This document shows positions 60,656-64,000 of a DNA stretch of 64,000 nt, one piece after another. Source of the stretch: Lewinellaceae bacterium (GTDB taxonomy: Bacteria > Bacteroidota > Bacteroidia > Chitinophagales > Saprospiraceae); NCBI GenBank assembly GCA_020636355.1, contig JACJYB010000004.1, positions 62,001-126,000 on the forward strand, written 5' to 3'. Position 1 is the first letter of the stretch. Each line of letters opens with the position of its first letter. A program made the position numbers and the translations under genes. The notes beneath the pieces were generated by a model that saw only the letters and a program-made list of their open reading frames with translations, made no database searches and was not told the origin of the DNA.

Positions 60656-62377
60656 ATGCGGTTGATGTTGAAACCCGCCACCTTCTTTCTGGTGCTTTTA
60701 GTTCTGGTCAGATGTTCCCATTCATCCGAAACACAGGCTGACCTGATCCTGACTAATGCCCAGGTCGCAACCGTTGACAGCAATTTTACCATCGTGGAAG
60801 CAATTGCTCTTGCGGGTGATCGGATTGTTGCGGTCGGAAATGACGCATCCATGCAATCCTTCATCGGAGACTCCACCAGAGTTTTGGACCTAAACGGTGC
60901 ATTTGTCATGCCTGGATTCATCGAAGGTCACGGTCATTTTTCTGGCTTAGGCAGTAGCCTCATTGAACTCAATTTCCTGAAAGTAAAAAGCTGGGATGCC
61001 ATTGTTGCGATGGTTGATTCGGCGGTTCAAATTTCAAAGCCGGGAGATTGGATCATCGGGCGTGGCTGGCATCAGGAAAAGTGGACCGAACCGCTTGAAA
61101 AGAGTGTCCTTGGTTACCCTTACCACGACAAGCTCAGTCAGATTTCCCCTGACAACCCTGTTTTACTGGATCATGCCAGCGGCCACTCCTTATTTGCAAA
61201 TCAAAAAGCAATGGATATGGCCGGCATTTCCGACGAGACACCCGATCCATACGGAGGAGAAATTGTCCGGGATGCCTCCGGCAAAGCGATCGGTGTTTTT
61301 GAAGAACGTGCACAATCCCTGTTTCAGGAACCTTACCAAAAATACCTCGACGGCATCAGTGAAGAAGAGAAGGCTGCCAAGTGGTTAAAAAGCGTCCGAT
61401 TGGCAGAAGAAGATTGTCTGCGAAAGGGCATTACTTCATTTGAGGATGCAGGAACAACTGTTGATGAGTTACAGGATTACATCCGGCTGGCAGAACAACA
61501 GCAGCTTAATCTGAGACTCTGGATGATGATCAATGATAGTTACGATCACATTGCCGAGGTAGCGAACCAATACCCCAAAATTAATGTGGGAGGCAATCAT
61601 TTTTTAACGGTTCGGGCCGTAAAATCTTATATCGATGGGGCGCTCGGCTCTTTTGGAGCCTGGCTGCTTGCCCCTTATGCAGATAAGCCTGGGTTCGTAG
61701 GTCAAAACACCACCAAAATTGAAGACCTTGAAAAAATGGCTGATTTGTGCATTAACCATGATCTGCAATTCTGCATTCATGCGATTGGCGATCGCGCAAA
61801 CCGTGAAGTGATCGATTTATATCAACGCACATTTGCCAATCATCCCGATCAAAAAGACCTGCGCTGGCGAATAGAACATGCCCAGCATATTGATACGGCG
61901 GACATTCCACGCTTCCACCAGCTGGGAATCATTGCGGCGATGCAAGGCATTCATTGTACTTCGGATGCTCCATTTGTGGAAAAACGTTTGGGAGCCTTCC
62001 GAGCCAAGTACGAATCATACCCTTGGAGATCACTTTGGGATGCAGGCGCCATTATTGCTAATGGGACCGATGCCCCGGTAGAAGATGTAAATCCGATCGA
62101 AAGCTTTTATGCGACAGTTACCAGAAAGCGTGCAGACAATGGATTTACCTTTTATCCGGAACAATGTCTTTCACGCAAAGAAGCACTGATAACCTATACT
62201 CGAAATAATGCTTTTGCGGCCTTTGAGGAGGATCAAAAAGGAACACTGACTGCAGGGAGACTGGGCGATCTGGTTATTTTGGACACTAATTTGATTAATT
62301 GCGCCGATGAAGCGATTTTAACCACCAAGGTCTTGTATACGATAGTTGGAGGTAAGATTAAATACCAGGCTCAGTAA
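60656..62377 (+). CDS. Exported amidohydrolase, YtcJ-like lipoprotein
   Basis: A 573-residue metal-dependent hydrolase. The N-terminus is a lipoprotein signal (FFLVLLVLVRC) so it probably sits on a membrane facing the periplasm. The amidohydrolase-3 metal site is complete: HxH in FIEGHGHFSGLG, the Lys in AVKSYIDGALG, His in CIHAIGDRANRE and in RIEHAQHI, and Asp in NGTDAPVED. The N-terminal beta domain (LILTNAQVATVD) and the C-terminal LGDLVILD are typical. Substrate unknown; relatives act on cyclic amides and N-acyl compounds. It is divergent from the polyprenyl synthase and convergent with the Smr gene. Confidence 0.88.
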   Translation: MRLMLKPATFFLVLLVLVRCSHSSETQADLILTNAQVATVDSNFTIVEAIALAGDRIVAVGNDASMQSFIGDSTRVLDLNGAFVMPGFIEGHGHFSGLGSSLIELNFLKVKSWDAIVAMVDSAVQISKPGDWIIGRGWHQEKWTEPLEKSVLGYPYHDKLSQISPDNPVLLDHASGHSLFANQKAMDMAGISDETPDPYGGEIVRDASGKAIGVFEERAQSLFQEPYQKYLDGISEEEKAAKWLKSVRLAEEDCLRKGITSFEDAGTTVDELQDYIRLAEQQQLNLRLWMMINDSYDHIAEVANQYPKINVGGNHFLTVRAVKSYIDGALGSFGAWLLAPYADKPGFVGQNTTKIEDLEKMADLCINHDLQFCIHAIGDRANREVIDLYQRTFANHPDQKDLRWRIEHAQHIDTADIPRFHQLGIIAAMQGIHCTSDAPFVEKRLGAFRAKYESYPWRSLWDAGAIIANGTDAPVEDVNPIESFYATVTRKRADNGFTFYPEQCLSRKEALITYTRNNAFAAFEEDQKGTLTAGRLGDLVILDTNLINCADEAILTTKVLYTIVGGKIKYQAQ

Positions 62378-62438
62378 TCCGGATAAAATTTGACTTGCGC
62401 AGGTACTATCTGGTTTCCGGCCCTTTTCTCCTTGATAA

Positions 62439-62966
62439 TTAGAATTTCTTCTGGTGGTCAAACCAAATTTCAAGCGCCCCTCCCTCATTGATCGAATGAA
62501 AATGCCTGATGGCGGAATAAGCACCGAGCAGGTGTTCAAGTTCCATTTTCAATACGCCGGTACCTTTGCCATGGATGATCACCACACTTGGAATCTTCAG
62601 TTTAATGGCCCGTTCCAAATACTTTTTTGCCTGTTCAATCTGGAAAGTCAATGCACGTGAAGGGGATGCGTGTTCGAGTCCCGGATTGATTGCTTCGAGA
62701 TGCAGATCAAGGCTTCTTGAGAAGTTCATCCATTCCGGATGTTCCTTCGGTATTTCTTTCTGCAATTCCAAAAGAAAAGGATCGGTCCCGTCATCTACCT
62801 CTTCCGGTAACAACTCAAGATCCGTCCCAGCAACCATAATTTGGGTATCCCCAATCAAGACAATTGCTTTGTTTGTATGATGCAGGCCGCGATAGGTACC
62901 CTGTTGTTGCAGTGACTTAATCCAAACCAGATCACCTACCCATAACTTCTTAAGATCGATACCCAT
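62439..62966 (-). CDS. Smr-domain protein (MutS2-like small nuclease domain)
   Basis: A 175-residue protein. The C-terminal Smr domain starts SLDLHLEAINPGLE and contains the signature VVIIHGKGTGVLKMELEHLL, where HGxGxGxL is the motif. The N-terminal half (LWVGDLVWIKSLQQQGTYRG) looks like a small KOW/SH3-like beta domain. Smr domains nick DNA or cleave RNA on collided ribosomes in other proteins; a role in either is inference. The ATG at 62966 is chosen over an open extension to 62999. Gap of 128 nt to the protease gene without a strong promoter box. Confidence 0.85.
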   Translation of the reverse strand: MGIDLKKLWVGDLVWIKSLQQQGTYRGLHHTNKAIVLIGDTQIMVAGTDLELLPEEVDDGTDPFLLELQKEIPKEHPEWMNFSRSLDLHLEAINPGLEHASPSRALTFQIEQAKKYLERAIKLKIPSVVIIHGKGTGVLKMELEHLLGAYSAIRHFHSINEGGALEIWFDHQKKF

Positions 62967-63094
62967 GATACAATTTATTGCCGGACGTATATAAAGCATT
63001 CATCTTACAAATGACAGCTGAACGTGTTACAAATCCGTCCAACTCAGTCCTGAAGGCTGCTTCTTTCAAAGATCAATAATACATTGAAAACAGG

Positions 63095-64000
63095 TCAGGA
63101 TTTTAATTCACCCGGAGTCATAAAGACGTGTTCCAATCCCCCATTTCGAATGACTGATATGCGTACTATCCGGTCCACTTTATTTTCATCCAGTTTCTTA
63201 TGCAAGTCGTCTATGGAGCGAATTGGGTCTCCGTCCATCGAAACAATCACATCACGCTCCTGCAAGGCACTAAATGCTGCAGGCTGGTTTTTTTCAATCT
63301 GATGCACAAGGATTCCAGTAGTTTGTTCAAGCTTGAGTGATGCGGTCAAACGTGCTGGTAAAGGTATATTCTGGCCCGCAATTCCAATGTAGGCCCTTCG
63401 CACCTTACCTTCCCGAATCAACCGACTGACCACATATTCCGTCAGATTCGATGATACTGCAAAGGCTAACCCTTGTGCAGATCGAATTACAGCAGTATTC
63501 ACTCCAATGACCATACCGTGTGAATCAAGCAACGGCCCGCCAGAATTTCCAGGATTTAGCGCGGCATCGGTTTGGATAACATCGTCGATTAACCGCCCGT
63601 TTTCGGCCCGTAGTGTTCTTCCCAGGGCGCTAACGACTCCAGCCGTCAGGGTATACTGAAAGCCATATGGATTCCCCATTGCTATGGCAATTTGTCCAAC
63701 CTGAAGTAAATCCGAATTAGCAAATTTGAGATGTCCTGTTTTTTCGCCCGGAATTTGAATTATGGCAATATCGGTTGCTTGATCCTGCCCCATCAAGGTT
63801 CCTTGTACAGTTCTACCATCAAATAAGTTAACCTGTATCTTTACTCCATCTTTTACAACATGGCTGTTGGTGACCAATAAACCATCACTACTGATGAGAA
63901 ATCCGGAACCAGTTGCCGGGTTCTTGGCCTTACTTTTAAACACAGTCAATTGCACAATGGCCGAGCTTGCTTTGGCAGCAACGCCTGTGATGGTCCGGGA
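63095..64000 (-). CDS. HtrA/DegQ-type serine protease, 5' end beyond the window
   Basis: An open frame of 302 codons that continues off the right edge (the codons to 64000 read SRTITGVAAKASSAIV without a start). The trypsin-like domain has the catalytic triad: His in TNSHVVKD, Asp in ATDIAIIQ and Ser in NPGNSGGPLL. A C-terminal PDZ domain follows (AYIGIAGQNI, VIVSMDGDPIRSIDDL). Known HtrA proteins degrade or chaperone misfolded envelope proteins. The N-terminal signal or anchor is not visible, and a single PDZ is seen. Confidence 0.9.
   Translation of the reverse strand, partial: SRTITGVAAKASSAIVQLTVFKSKAKNPATGSGFLISSDGLLVTNSHVVKDGVKIQVNLFDGRTVQGTLMGQDQATDIAIIQIPGEKTGHLKFANSDLLQVGQIAIAMGNPYGFQYTLTAGVVSALGRTLRAENGRLIDDVIQTDAALNPGNSGGPLLDSHGMVIGVNTAVIRSAQGLAFAVSSNLTEYVVSRLIREGKVRRAYIGIAGQNIPLPARLTASLKLEQTTGILVHQIEKNQPAAFSALQERDVIVSMDGDPIRSIDDLHKKLDENKVDRIVRISVIRNGGLEHVFMTPGELKS

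Noticed and set aside
1..64000. CRISPR arrays, IS elements, prophage, toxin-antitoxin or defence systems
   Set aside because: No regular spacer-repeat pattern, transposase, phage structural gene or defence domain was seen on either strand.

Overview
The window is a chromosomal segment from a member of the Bacteroidota, most likely near the Saprospiria/Chitinophagia grade. The evidence is type IX secretion (T9SS) and gliding genes (gldJ, porU, porV, a PorP/SprF-family gene), an OmpA protein with thrombospondin type-3 repeats, a Porin_10-type barrel, and weak or absent Shine-Dalgarno sites. Many starts are instead preceded by the Bacteroidota -7 box TAnnTTTG. The ribosomal cluster lacks tuf and adk and is followed by carA and eno. 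No insertion sequence, integrase, prophage or CRISPR array was seen. Species-level placement is not possible from sequence reading alone.

Layout. 1-1.0 kb: the 5' end of a secreted protein and a small beta-barrel gene, both on the minus strand. 1.2-3.9 kb (minus): a bifunctional Rel/SpoT gene directly followed by a Fur-family gene. 4.2-8.0 kb (plus): tRNA-Leu(UAG), trigger factor, clpP and clpX, a protein-folding and degradation block. 8.1-13.4 kb (plus): lycopene cyclase, recN, fabI and a porin. 13.4-19.5 kb (minus): a LOG-family gene, a sigma-54 response regulator lacking its DNA-binding domain, then recR, a glycosyltransferase fusion and an M20 peptidase as one operon. 19.6-20.8 kb: the pyruvate dehydrogenase-type E2 gene. 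21-22.7 kb: OmpA/TSP3. 22.9-32.9 kb: an arginase-fold pseudoenzyme, murF, gldJ, a PorP/SprF-family gene, porU and porV, a T9SS/gliding cluster. 32.9-33.3 kb: RNase P RNA (minus). 33.5-36.6 kb: a large NtrY-like membrane histidine kinase.

36.7-40.4 kb (minus) holds sucD, a DivIC/FtsB gene, eno and carA. 40.5-59.05 kb (minus) is a fused str-S10-spc-alpha ribosomal cluster of 33 genes, rpsL through rplQ. It has one good -33/-7 promoter upstream of rpsL and one strong intrinsic terminator after rplQ, so it may be read as one transcription unit of about 18.5 kb. 59-64 kb: a GNAT acetyltransferase, a polyprenyl diphosphate synthase, an exported amidohydrolase, an Smr-domain protein and an HtrA-type protease cut by the window edge.

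Most of the window is core housekeeping. The less ordinary parts are the truncated sigma-54 activator, the GT2/phosphoglycosyltransferase-like fusion with a decayed catalytic end, the arginase-fold pseudoenzyme beside the T9SS genes, a trigger factor without a recognisable FKBP motif, and an unexplained structured and repetitive intergenic stretch at 0.96-1.14 kb. I found no convincing new multi-gene system.
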